The notes under the pieces are model-generated. The model had not been told where the DNA came from. It did not search any database and saw only the letters and a list, made by a program, of their open reading frames with translations. A stretch of 64,000 nt of DNA from Mesorhabditis belari (lineage: Eukaryota; Nematoda; Chromadorea; Rhabditida; Rhabditidae): positions 310,001 to 374,000 of the forward strand of contig CAUEEP010000933.1 of the NCBI GenBank assembly GCA_958450365.1, read 5' to 3'. A program made the position numbers and the translations under genes. This document shows, one piece after another, positions 1 through 9,508 of this stretch (position 1 is the stretch's first letter; the number at the start of each line of letters is the position of its first letter).

Positions 1-189
1 CAGGAGACGAGAAAGAAAGAAAGCACAGGAAATCAATCTATTTGATCAGTTAACAATAAGTGCGAAAGTGTGAGCTTGGTTATCAAAAGAATCAACAAAA
101 GCCGATTAAATTTTGCCGTGATTTTCAAAGAAGTGTTTAAGGAAAAATCTTTGGGAAAAGAATAGTTTTGCAATCACTAAACTATCGGT

Positions 190-560
190 AAACAAGCAAG
201 TGAATGAGACCATCTTCCGAACCATCAGTAGCCACCGTGATAATCGCACGATTCTTAAATGAGAGCATCATGAGGTTCTTCGGGAGTTTCTTTCACGCAT
301 TCCAAACCCATTCTAGATAGGTTTCCATTGGTGGAGCCGGATTTTCACTATGAGTCTTCGTCTTCACCCATTCACCATCCAATCTTCAGATTAGACTCAA
401 ATCCTCGTTTTAAAAGAAGCAGTCTAAACCACATCCGGTGCTTGAATGTATTTGGCACAACCTCGAGGTACCAGAATCGAATCAATTTGCAAATCCTTTA
501 GAATTTTCTTTGTAGCTTTTGTGAGCCAAGAAGTTATCCGAGAAGTTAAATATTAAATGC
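190..560 (-). mobile_element. pogo/Tigger-like transposase, C-terminal fragment (copy 1)
   Basis: Read on the minus strand, this stretch gives blocks typical of the C-terminal half of pogo-type DDE transposases: ITSWLTKATKKILKDLQID, then KYIQAPDV, then EDWMVNG, LEWVWNA and TDGSEDGLIH. They lie in order but in more than one frame and with stops, so it is a dead fragment. It joins a mariner fragment at about 570, and the same junction recurs near 18310, 38190 and 62810. No catalytic D motif of its own is visible. Confidence 0.7.
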
Positions 561-569
561 AAAATAGTG

Positions 570-1362
570 ACGATTCTCGACGTGACTCGACTCGAATGTA
601 CGCTGGATGTGGAAGAAGTTCGATTGAGTCGAGATTTTTGATCTTTTCCTTGGTTCGTCTGGCGGTGTGAGGTTCTGCATTGTCCTGCTGAAGGACTATG
701 CGCTTTCGATTGACCAAAGCGGGATATTTTTCACTAAGCGCCGCATAGATCCGGTCAAGCAGTAGAGATCTGCGTCAATGGTCCGACCATTTGGAACCAG
801 CTCAAAGTGAGTACTGCCTTCGAAATTCCACCAAACACACAATAATGCCTTCCTTGAGAGTCGATCACGTTTTTGCTACCGGTCCCGCTACTTGCCCGGA
901 ATTCAACCACTGACTTTACTTGTCCGGATTACTAAAATAGACCCACTTTTCATCACAAGTCACAATTTGGCGAATAAAGCGGTCATCCTGCGGATTTTTT
1001 TTTGGATTTTCGAGACCAAGTTCGCCGTTCTTAAATTCTCGATACCAATATTGCGCGGTATTGTTGGAGATCATTCCTTCACCTTCCACTTGGCATATTT
1101 TTTTGGCCGCTTCAGTTGCATTGAACCCTTGTTTCCAATTATGGCGCAAAAGTACCCGAATTTCGAATTTTTCCATTTCTTTCCTCCAAAGTAAAAACTT
1201 GAAAATAAATAGTTAAACACACGATAACTTAGTAAAATATGAAAGAGCAGGTCAAATGCTACAAAATAAATATGGCACGTATATATAAAACGAATCTATT
1301 AGCTTTAAAAAATTGTTCAAACTTAAAGAGAAAAAAAATAGAAAGCTTTTGGTTCACCCTAA
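570..1362 (-). mobile_element. mariner family A, internally deleted (copy 1)
   Basis: The transposase starts at 1176 on the minus strand with an N-terminal helix-turn-helix region (MEKFEIRVLLRHNWKQGFNA, later AQYWYREFKNGE). It jumps directly to the first catalytic block, VTCDEKWVYFSNPDK, so roughly 75 residues of the second DNA-binding part are missing. Further in are QQDNAEPHTAR (second D) and IELLPHPAY, with frameshifts and then truncation into pogo-like sequence. The 5' terminal repeat ends CACCCTAA at 1362 and is followed by TA. It is non-autonomous and dead. Confidence 0.8.
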
Positions 1363-1375
1363 TACTACTACTAGC

Positions 1376-1798
1376 TACCGTAAATACTGTAATAGTACCC
1401 GTCCCGTGGGTAGACTTGCATCACGAGGTCATCGATACAAACGGTAAGTTCATGTTTGAGCCTTCAGATCTCGGTTTCTGGTACAACTACAAACTTATTT
1501 CCTTGGAAAGCCAAGAATGTCAGCTTTTGATTGCTATTTCACACATAGCAAATTCACATAGATGTGTGCCTTAAAAGGCTTATCAATATACAAATAACGA
1601 GAAGTATCGATAAGGTTTATGAGGTGCCTACCCATTAGAAGTCGCCATGTATAAAATAGCAATCAAAAGCTGATATTCCCGACTTCCAAATGAAACAATT
1701 CTCAAATTGAGAGCTATTCTAGAAACGGAGATCTGAACGTTCAAACATTAGCATGTCGTTTGTATCGATAAAATCGATAAGCTAGTCTACCCGTAGGC
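1376..1798. repeat. Palindromic foldback/MITE element (family FB)
   Basis: An imperfect palindrome begins TACCGTAAATACTG. The left arm (GTAGACTTGC, ATCGATACAAACGG, CAGATCTCGG, TCAGCTTTTGATTGC) returns inverted in the right arm (1600-1798). The centre lies around 1590-1610. The outer right terminus, TTACGGTA, is missing here but is present in the copies at 45645-46087 and 62013-62463. It lies directly downstream of the copy 1 F-box gene. No coding content is seen. Confidence 0.75.
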
Positions 1799-1839
1799 AC
1801 TAGTGGGTAAAAAAAGTTTAAAAATCTAGCCTGTTTCCT

Positions 1840-2205
1840 TTTATTTGTGAACAAGTTTAAGCCATTTATCTTGCCATATAGTTACCGAAAAAAAGACACA
1901 ATTGAAAGCAACACAAACACCTCTGGAAACAATCACACAAGAAAACTCTCGATCAAAAAGGAAATGACCCTTGTTACGAGAATAATTGTCAGCAAATAAA
2001 AGCAGGTTAACAATATCAAGACTTTGGCATACAAGAAAGTGTGCAAAATCTCGGAAACATTTGAAACGAAATGACAAGCGCTAACCAATAGAGCAACCTC
2101 AGAAGAAATCTAAAAAAAAAAAAACTCAGAAGAATTGAAAGCCGAAAAAATTCTTCAGAAAATCACAATAAGGCTTAAGGGGAAAGAGCAAAAATACGAA
2201 TGTAC
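1840..2205 (-). promoter_or_regulatory. 3' UTR and poly(A) signal of F-box copy 1
   Basis: About 365 bases follow the stop codon. AATAAA lies at 1845-1840 on the minus strand. The same UTR follows every copy of the family (for example AATAAA at 12288-12293 and 61736-61741 on the plus strand). A 78-residue open frame inside it is not kept as a frame in the other copies, so I treat it as UTR. Confidence 0.65.
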
Positions 2206-5054
2206 CTATGGATAAGATGCATCAAAATCGATCAAGATGAGCTTTGCATCCCCGGTTCCGTTTCTCTGTACCGATGACATTACACATAAAAGAGATGTTT
2301 CGGTCGCGAAGAGACGCCGAATGCAACTGCCAGCCTGAAGACGAACGAGGTCACGAACAAAGATACCTGAAAATCACAAAAATTCTCCTATAGTTGCTAA
2401 AAAAAATTAACAACAGTATATTAACCCTGAACATCGATTTAAACTTGACTAATTAACGAGTCAAATTATGTAGTTAATAAATTCTACTTTAGAAGAAAAT
2501 TTGAAGTCTGGACAAATTTGCCTATCTTATAGCCTACATTACTAGGTAATTTGGAATAACATACCTTTATCCACATCCCAAAGCTTGACCGAGCCATCGT
2601 AAGAAGTTGTCACCAAAAGTCCCGAGTCGAGCAATTGGAATGCAGGTATGGTCGGCGTCTGACCATCTACGCCTTGCAGGCGATGAATGCACGAACCACC
2701 GTCACGAATATCCCAAACCTAAAGAAAAAGAAGTAGTTGTCCTACGAGTGATTAAACGTACCCCAACCTCCGAGCGGGTAAAGCAGGCGATCAAAATATT
2801 TCCGCGAAGCTCGAAGTCAGAGCAGGAATTTTGATGTGTGGCAAGAATCGCGATGCATGCTGAACGAAACAAATATAAATGATATTGCAACAGAATAGCG
2901 AAGTAAAACACACTTCCTATTCGCACATCCCAGACACGCATCGTTCTATCCGCACTTCCCGAGACGACAAGATCGCGCTCCGGCTCAAACTAAAACAGAA
3001 ACCTGATTAAAGCCAAAAATTGACAATTCAACTCACCAAAAGTGAATCGACTATATACGTGTGACCCGTCAGCGTCTGCAAACAATCCCCCGTTTGCACA
3101 TCCCAAATCTTATAGAATATTATAAAATTGAACAAAAAAGCAGTACAAACCTTTACAGCAAAATCAGCAGCACCAGACACCACCCGAATTCCATCAAATT
3201 GCACACACCAAACCTGAAATTTAACTTTGTTTACGCTATAACTTTGATACAAATACCAGCCCCAAGTGGCCAGCCAAAATGTGAAGGCATTTGCCGTCGA
3301 CAATGTCCCAGACTCGGAGCGTTGCATCGCACGACCCAGAAACAAGACTAAAACATTATGCTTTTAGCTAAAGCACACAATTTAGATCACTCACGTTGTG
3401 CCATGTAGACTCAGGCATGAAACAAGATCCGTATGCCCCTGCAGAACATGACGCTCTGCACCGGTTTGACCACACCAAACACGCACCGTTCGATCATCCG
3501 CGGCACTTAAATAATGCAATAGACTTTGTTCTCACAAGTATTTTTGTCTAGAATTTTGTTAGCATTGGCATTGTTAGCATTCATTGGCAACCCGTATCAA
3601 TTGCACTAGCTAAAGTCTATTAACTAACCTGACAATGTATTTACCATCATCGCTCACTTCAGACGTCGTAACTCTATCCATATGGTCAGTTAGAGTGAGA
3701 GCCGGCTAAATTAAGACGTACAATAATGATAAAACGAAACAAACTTGAGCATCATCAACATTCCAAATCCGCAACGTATTATCATGATAACCAATAACGA
3801 TACGACCAGACTGAACTTGTAGATAATTCATCGCATGTTGATCGTGACCCTCAAAAACAATTTTTATAGCCAAAACATTTGTCCAAACATCTAGAACAGT
3901 GCTTGATTGAATCGGTCGGGATCGCCAATTGGAAATGATTCGCTGCTTCCGCAAGTACAGTGACTTCCATGAGGATCGCTCATAACACCTAGAAAAAATT
4001 TAATTCAGCAACGAGTCGGCACCAACTGGCCATATGCGATCTCGCGTTCTCGTCGATTCTGATGTGCTTCTTGAAGGTCCATATGTGAGAAGATTGTGAT
4101 TCCCGCTTCCTCATTTGCTCGATTCGTCGCCCAGCCGCCGAAAAAACGGAAACTGAACAAAAATAAGTTAGGGACAAGCGTGTGAGGAATCCTTTACTAA
4201 TCGTATTCTTAAATGTGATCCAGTTCATCGAAACAAACATTATCATTTGTTTTCTTTCGCTTTAAAGCTTTCTTTGCTGCAGAATAATAACATTATTGAA
4301 TCAGTAACAGTATCATCCTATACCTTAGAAGTGTAAGACCCAGTTTAATATAAATCTATCAGATATGGATTTTTAACTATATCTTATTTCCTCAAAACTG
4401 TAACACACCTTGGGGCATCAAATTTCACATATCCTTTCTCCAAACATTTCTGTCGCCACGTCCGATCATCTTCACAAATCCGTTGCCACGTCCGCGAAAC
4501 GCCAGCACAAGTCATCAAATCGCGCGGTGTCAGATGAGCGATGATGCGACAAGCAACCTAAAAATAAACAATTCATTCCACAAGCTTTAACAAAAGACAA
4601 ACCTCCTCAGGCAACTGTGACAAGAAATCCTTTTGGAACAATGGATCGATGATATCCCTGAATTTGGTAATTTCACGGTTTAAGGTCATTCTCTTTACCT
4701 CATCAACCGAACTTGTGGATCGGAGAGTGCTCCGACCAGGATTGCAAAGCTCTGTTGAGTCAGAGACTCAACAGCTTCTGTCAACGCTTTTATCTTTTCT
4801 GCCGGATTTGCATCAACAGTCACTAAGAGCGCGTTCCGGTCGACGAGAAGTTTCTTGGCTTGTTCTCGGCTCTCGTCGGTCCCTTCCTCGAGCGGCTCCA
4901 ACAGCTTTTGGTTCAGTTCCACTTGGATGTTGACCGGCTTTGTGAGCACGGGTGATGGCTTTGAGTCGGGCTTCAACTTTGCCGACAGTTTCTCCAGTAG
5001 ATCCACTTGCAAAGTCTCGAGTTGAGTCTTGCTGCTCTCCGGCTTCTCCGACAT
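2206..5054 (-). CDS. sel-10-like: SEL-10/FBXW7-like F-box WD40 protein, copy 1 (intact)
   Basis: Predicted SCF substrate receptor. Exon 1 (from 5054) encodes a charged N-terminal region and the equivalent of the FBXW7 D domain ([11 protein letters not shown], then DIIDPLFQ). The F-box follows: [36 protein letters not shown], then [11 protein letters not shown] linker ([19 protein letters not shown]) matches the region before the FBXW7 propeller. Eight WD40 blades follow, for example blade 3 [12 protein letters not shown] and blade 4 [11 protein letters not shown], ending [11 protein letters not shown]. All exons join through GT-AG introns of about 40-60 bp with phases that fit. A likely spliced-leader acceptor (TTTTCATTTAG) lies five bases before the ATG. 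The residues aligned to FBXW7 Arg465, Arg479 and Arg505 are Ser, Cys and Trp. It is SEL-10-like by family; whether it binds any SEL-10 substrate is unknown. Confidence 0.9.
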
Positions 5055-5139
5055 CTCCCCTAAATGAAAAATTACAGCAGAGATAACACCGTAAATAAGA
5101 AAACGAAAAACCCCAGAGCAAAATACTACTACTACTAGC

Positions 5140-5331
5140 TACCGTAAATATTGCAATGGTACCGCAGCCTTTACAATGAATGAAAGCTTTCGAATGAAAC
5201 CAGTCGATAGTTGTTCTAGAAACAGAGATCTGACCATTCAAACATTAACATGCCGTTTGTATCCATAAAATCTATAAGCAAGTCTACCCTTAGGGCACGA
5301 GAGCGATGGGGCACTATTACAGTATTCATGG
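5140..5331. repeat. FB-related short MITE upstream of F-box copy 1
   Basis: A roughly 190-bp version of the foldback family runs from TACCGTAAATATTGC to an inverted counterpart ending near TACAGTATTCATGGGA. The same piece lies immediately upstream of the F-box start in copies 3 (about 22505-22695), 4 (about 42187-42376), 5 (about 49283-49475), 2 (9229-9425) and 7 (about 58590-58785). It could contribute promoter sequence, but that is inference only. Confidence 0.6.
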
Positions 5332-5444
5332 GACATACACATGCTAAACGACTTGACCAGAATGAAATTTATGGCAAAAAGTCTCCTTAAATACACGAAA
5401 GGGGCGCGTTTTCGAACTCGCCATCAAAAGACCTACGGTAGAAC

Positions 5445-5840
5445 GTCACTTCTTTGAAAGATTAATTGAGGCTCAGTTTAGACCTTTGGTACTTTAGCAC
5501 TTCGTTAATAAATGATGATAAAAAGGTCGAAAAGAGTAATAACTTTCGTTGTGAAAAGCCGAAGAAACTCTTCTCCCCCCTCCCATGCCAATCTAAATCA
5601 TTCACTGTTTTCTGCTCAATGACAGGAGCTCTAAAAGCAAAAAAACACAAACTCATCAACGTCTCCCAAAATAAAGTTCAAAGTGTGACTGATCAGAGTG
5701 GGGGAAGAGTGACCAGATCAATGTTATCGTATTGTGATTTCTTTAGCCAAAAATGAAAATGGAGCAAACTGAATGATTCTGATGGGGAAAAAGCAAAACG
5801 ACAGGAAAATCAGAAAAAAAAAGAAAACACAAACGTTACT
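5445..5840 (+). repeat. Dispersed repeat of unknown type (RPT-1)
   Basis: This non-coding stretch recurs at about 23305-23720 and 42490-42885, with a shorter related form at 13440-13640 and 43740-43900. The shared blocks include ACTCTTCTCCCCCTCCCATG and AAAGTGTGACTGATCAGAG. No protein family was recognised. It connects the F-box upstream MITE to the reverse-transcriptase scrap. Confidence 0.5.
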
Positions 5841-5843
5841 ACG

Positions 5844-6080
5844 TCATGGGAAACGAATTTTTGGACCCTTTTCCCCTTTTGCTGTGATAAAATCTTTTAT
5901 AGTGTGATAAATTAAGTCTAGTCTCGGGGTTGGATTAAGTACGTATTTTTCAAACGCTAGCGTTACACCGCATTTATCAAGATGTTCACGGAGATATCGT
6001 AACATGGGTCTAGACAATTTGGTTAACATCCAGGGTGCTGTTGACAATCCAAAGGGTAGGACTTGAAAAGCGTATGCCAC
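5844..6080 (-). mobile_element. Reverse transcriptase fragment (DIRS/LTR-type), copy 1
   Basis: A 78-residue frame begins MAYAFQVLPFGLSTAPWMLT, the FxxLPFGLSxAP block found before the catalytic aspartates in reverse transcriptases of DIRS- and LTR-type retroelements. It then passes to LAFEKYVLNPTPRLDLI, which resembles the segment after the YxDD motif. The YxDD segment itself is absent, so the piece is an internally deleted relic. A near-identical copy lies at 42887-43130. Confidence 0.65.
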
Positions 6081-6179
6081 TCCAGTAAAATCCGAGATGG
6101 GGCTGTGAGTCGCTGTAGAACGCCGCTCGCAGTTTCAACACCCCAGCGGCGCTTTAGTGTCGATAAATTTAACTCTACC

Positions 6180-6645
6180 TACGAGAATATGCACAGAAGG
6201 GTGTGGGTGAAGCGCTAAAAGGCACAATGGAATGGAGCTTTCTGAATATTGGAACCACAAAACATGGTTTTGTGTACATTCTACCGTAGACCTTTTGATG
6301 GCGACTTCTAAAATGCGCGCCTTTTGTGTATTGGAAGAGACTTTTTGCGATAAATTTCTGGTCAAGTCGTTTAGCATGTTTATGTACCATGAATACTGTA
6401 ATAGTGCCCCATCGCTCTCGTGCCCTAAGGGTAGACTTGCTTATCGATTTTATGGATACAAACGGCATGCTAATGTTTGAACGTTCAGTTTCCAGAAGTA
6501 TCAATCTGAGAATTGGTTCATGAGAAAGTCAAGAATGTCAGCTTTTGATTGCGATTTTATACATAATGACTTTTAATGTGCAAGCACCTCATAAACCTTA
6601 TCGATACTTATCGATATTTGTGTATCCATAAGTATTGATAATTGC
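6180..6645. repeat. FB-associated repeat plus half foldback
   Basis: The block holds a dispersed motif (GAATGGAGCTTTCTGAA, CTACCGTAGACCTTTTGATGG) followed at 6385 by TACCATGAATACTGTAATAG and one arm of the foldback palindrome, ending at about 6645. The same order recurs at 9030-9425, 43130-43475, 54190-53895 (reverse) and 58340-58790. Confidence 0.55.
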
Positions 6646-6649
6646 AATG

Positions 6650-6965
6650 ATTGCAATGAATGAAGTGAAGTGATGGTCGAAGTGTGACCATTTACGCCAT
6701 GTAAGTGGTGAATGCATGAACTACCGTCACGAATGTCCCAAATCTAAAGAAAAAGAAGAAGTTGTCATAGGCTTGATTAAACCTACCCCAACGTCCGAGT
6801 TGGCATAGCAGGCGACCAAACTGTTTCAAATTGCAATTTGAATTTGATAATTTAAATTGCATGCCAGAGTCCCAGGCCCTTTAATGACTGAGAAGAATTG
6901 CGATGCATGCTGAAAGAAACAAATATATAGGAGATTGCAACAAACTAGCGAACAACGAAAACCCA
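6650..6965 (-). pseudogene. Dispersed F-box WD40 exon fragment (blade 6/7), copy a
   Basis: Minus-strand remnants of the exon pair CIAIL...ACYANSDVG / FGTFVT...IHHLHGVNGH seen in the full F-box genes, including the intron between them. A short AT-rich insertion disrupts it. It ends on one side at the foldback repeat and on the other at a shared flank containing TGTCATTTTAATGT. The same unit with the same ends occurs at 23725-23925, 43490-43690 and 53605-53890, so it was amplified as a repeat after capture. Confidence 0.7.
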
Positions 6966-7017
6966 CTTGCACTTCGCTGTTTTCGTGTCATTTTAATGTG
7001 AGGTGGTCTTTAAATCC

Positions 7018-7366
7018 GCCCTCGTGTTGCAAAACTGACTCGCTCTAAAATAAATAGCCTTGTTTGGGAACTCTTGGCGCATTCCCCATACAGTCCGGAC
7101 CTCGCCCCTTTTGATTACTATTTATTGCGGATCATGAGTAATGAGCGTGCGGGAGAACACTTCGATTCGGAAGAAGCAGTCGAAAATTGGCTTTGGAAGC
7201 TTTTCGATTCAAAACCAAAATCCTACCACGAAAGAGGAATCCGCAAATTGCCTGTAAAATGGGCAGAAGTCGTCAATAATAATGGAAATCATTTGGAATG
7301 GATTTATGGCTTTATGTTGAATGAATTTTAGTTCAAAGTCCGGCAGTTTTCAATTCACCAACCCAA
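7018..7366 (+). mobile_element. mariner family B, 3' fragment
   Basis: The last third of the transposase found intact at 24698-25957: YSPDLAPFDYYLLRIMSNER through VVNNNGNHLEW, with Ser changed to Phe in the PSDY block. The 3' terminal repeat (CAGTTTTCAATTCACCAACC) ends at 7366 and is followed by TA. The 5' two thirds are missing, so it is dead. Confidence 0.85.
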
Positions 7367-7639
7367 TAGTTGTTATATTTGTTGTTGTTTTGTCGCGGTT
7401 GATGTTAAGCTTATTTTCTATAAAATCGCCAGTAAAATCGATAGTAGAATGGAAATTTTTAATCATTTTAATCATAACTATCATTTCAAAATGACGCTTC
7501 CTTAAGTTTTTATTATCAAAGGCTATTTGCAATCCGTTTTCCACCAATCGCTCACTGCCGTATTGTAGTAAATTTCAATTCTCCTATTGATAGTAGTCAC
7601 TCTTGATAGTCCTCTTCATCCTTCTTTCTTCTTCTTTTC

Positions 7640-8990
7640 AATGCCGGCTTTTGCTCACCAAATTTCGAAACGATGATGCATCAGATCGACTTCTTGTGGC
7701 GGAATGTGAGGAATTGGATCGAGGTGGTGGACCACACGGTAGGAGAAGGGAATCTGGGAAGTGGAAAGAATTTTAAAATTTTTTGATTTCACTCACATTA
7801 GCGTCATGCCACTCCGCGTATCTCACATCGCCCGTCCTCGGCTGTCCGAATGTCATCATTTTTATCTAGAAAATTGAATTCTCCACAAATTCTCCACACT
7901 TGACTTTTCCCCGCGATTCTCTCACCTTTTCCGGTTCGAAAAGCCCCTGTTTGACGAGATACGCGGCGCAAAGAGACGCCAACGATCCGCCAAGTGAATG
8001 CCCGACGATCTAGAAGATTTTTTTGGAAAAGAACACGATTTTCGGTGATCCTGGAACGCACAGCACCCTTGGACATAGTTTCTGTTTGGAAAAATCGGCT
8101 TTTGAAAGTCAGCACGGTCACCCCCGAAATTGTTCAAGCCCAAATTTAGCCAAAATTTGCATCTCTACGTGCAATCGGTTAGAGGAAACGCCAAATTGGA
8201 ACGCACTTTAGAAAATGGGTTTAAAAAGTGAGCAGGATATGATTGATGGGAATTTGGGATACGGTAACGTATCCACTGTTTAAGCTGAAAGTCGAATTCG
8301 GCGAAATTCGACCAAATCAGCTATCGATCCCCGAAATTGGAGCGCATTTTAGAGAAGTGCGCTCAAGAAAGCACTCACATAGACGTCGTACGTTGGGTAG
8401 ACTTTTCTCAGCGTCATCACTTGCGCCTCCAAGCCGGCGAGCCACAAAAAGAAGAACCCATTGAAGAAATAGTCATAAATTCAGCCGATATTCAAAAAGT
8501 TGTCTTTTTTCCTGAAATCTGGATGTCATTCAATAGTTTGGTAGCCATAGTTAGTGGAAATGAAATTTTAAAAAAAACATTTTCCATAAAATCTTACCAA
8601 GCGAATTTTCAGGTTTTTTTCTAAAAAACCAAAAATTTTAAATCCTTTTTTCAGGTTATCTGGAACGTACACTTTATGTAAAAAACTTTAAATTTAAACT
8701 TTTTGATATTTAAATTTTTTTTTACTTTAACATCCCCAATATCTCGGCGATTGTCTCAAAGTTTCCGCTTGTGCCGCGAAAAGCGATCATTATCGCTTTT
8801 CGGCTGAGATCGAAAGCCGTATACGAATAACAGAAATCACCTGAAGAACTTTTAAAGTAATTTCAATGAAATAAAGACTTTGATTGTAGTGATCACATGT
8901 GACGAGGGTACTGTTGTAGAAATAAGTTGTGGAGAGCTGATTTCTTCAAAAAAAGGATTATCTTTTGATGAATATTGTGAGACTTGTAAA
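7640..8990 (-). CDS. Class 3 (fungal-type) triacylglycerol lipase, possibly disrupted
   Basis: Minus-strand exons read in order as a nematode class 3 lipase. TLVTCDHYNQ joins DFCYSYTAFDLSRKAIMIAF, carrying the oxyanion block AFRGTSG. Next come YDYFFNGFFFLWLAG and VYPTYDVY, then the nucleophile elbow IVGHSLGGSLASLCAAYL at about 8010-7950, then MMTFGQPRTGDVRYAEWHD, then RVVHHLDPIPHIPPQEVDL, which holds the likely catalytic Asp. Introns of about 55-60 bp fit. An in-frame TGA lies just before YDYFFNG, where relatives usually have GGK. The 5' end (signal peptide exon) and the last exon with the catalytic His are not convincingly found; repeats begin at about 9020 and a mariner fragment ends at 7366. 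It may be a recent pseudogene or contain a single error. Confidence 0.85.
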
Positions 8991-9228
8991 GGAAACAAAC
9001 CAGACTTGTTTAAAAACTCAGTGTTTAAAAAGGGTGTGGGTGAAGCGCTAAAAAGCACAATGGAATGGAGCTTTTTGAAAATTGGAATCACAAAATACAA
9101 AATATGGTTTTGTGTACATTCTACCGTAGGCCTTTTGATGGCGTATTCTAAAACGCGCTTCATTTGTGTATTTAATGAGACTTTTTGCGAGAAAATTTAT
9201 TCTTATCAAGTCGTTTAGCATGTGTATG

Positions 9229-9425
9229 TACCATGAATACTGTAATAGTGCCCCATCGCTCTCGTGCCCTAAGGGTAGACTTGCTTATCGATTTTATGGA
9301 TACAAACGGCATGCTAATGTTTGAACGTTAAGATCTCTGTTTCTAGAACAGCTATCAACTTATTTCGTTGCTGGAAAGCTTTCATTCATTGTAATGGCTG
9401 CGGTACCATTACAATATTTACGGTA
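9229..9425. repeat. FB-related short MITE upstream of F-box copy 2
   Basis: Starts TACCATGAATACTG and ends ATATTTACGGTA, inverted relative to 5140-5331. It lies about 85 bases before the start codon of F-box copy 2, as in the other copies. Confidence 0.6.
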
Positions 9426-9508
9426 GCTAGTAATAGTAGTATTTTGCTCAGGGGCTTTTCGTTTTGTTTTTTACGCTTTTTCTCTGCTGTAATTTTTCAT
9501 TTAGGGGA

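Noticed and set aside
1841..2077. 78-residue open frame after F-box copy 1, identical at 38915-39151
   Set aside because: It lies in the 3' UTR upstream of AATAAA; the frame is not kept in the other copies.
3989..4246. Alternative frame of the F-box linker exon ([15 protein letters not shown])
   Set aside because: Splice phases on both sides fit the other frame ([13 protein letters not shown] ... IAYGQ), which stays open in copies 1, 3, 4, 5 and 7.
4813..5241. 142-residue open frame repeated upstream of F-box copies 1, 3 and 4
   Set aside because: It overlaps F-box exon 1 in another frame and runs through the MITE; its conservation follows from recent duplication. The exon 1 frame continues correctly into the F-box.
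7350..7547. 65-residue frame next to the mariner B fragment
   Set aside because: No homology seen; it runs into the mariner terminus and has low-complexity composition.
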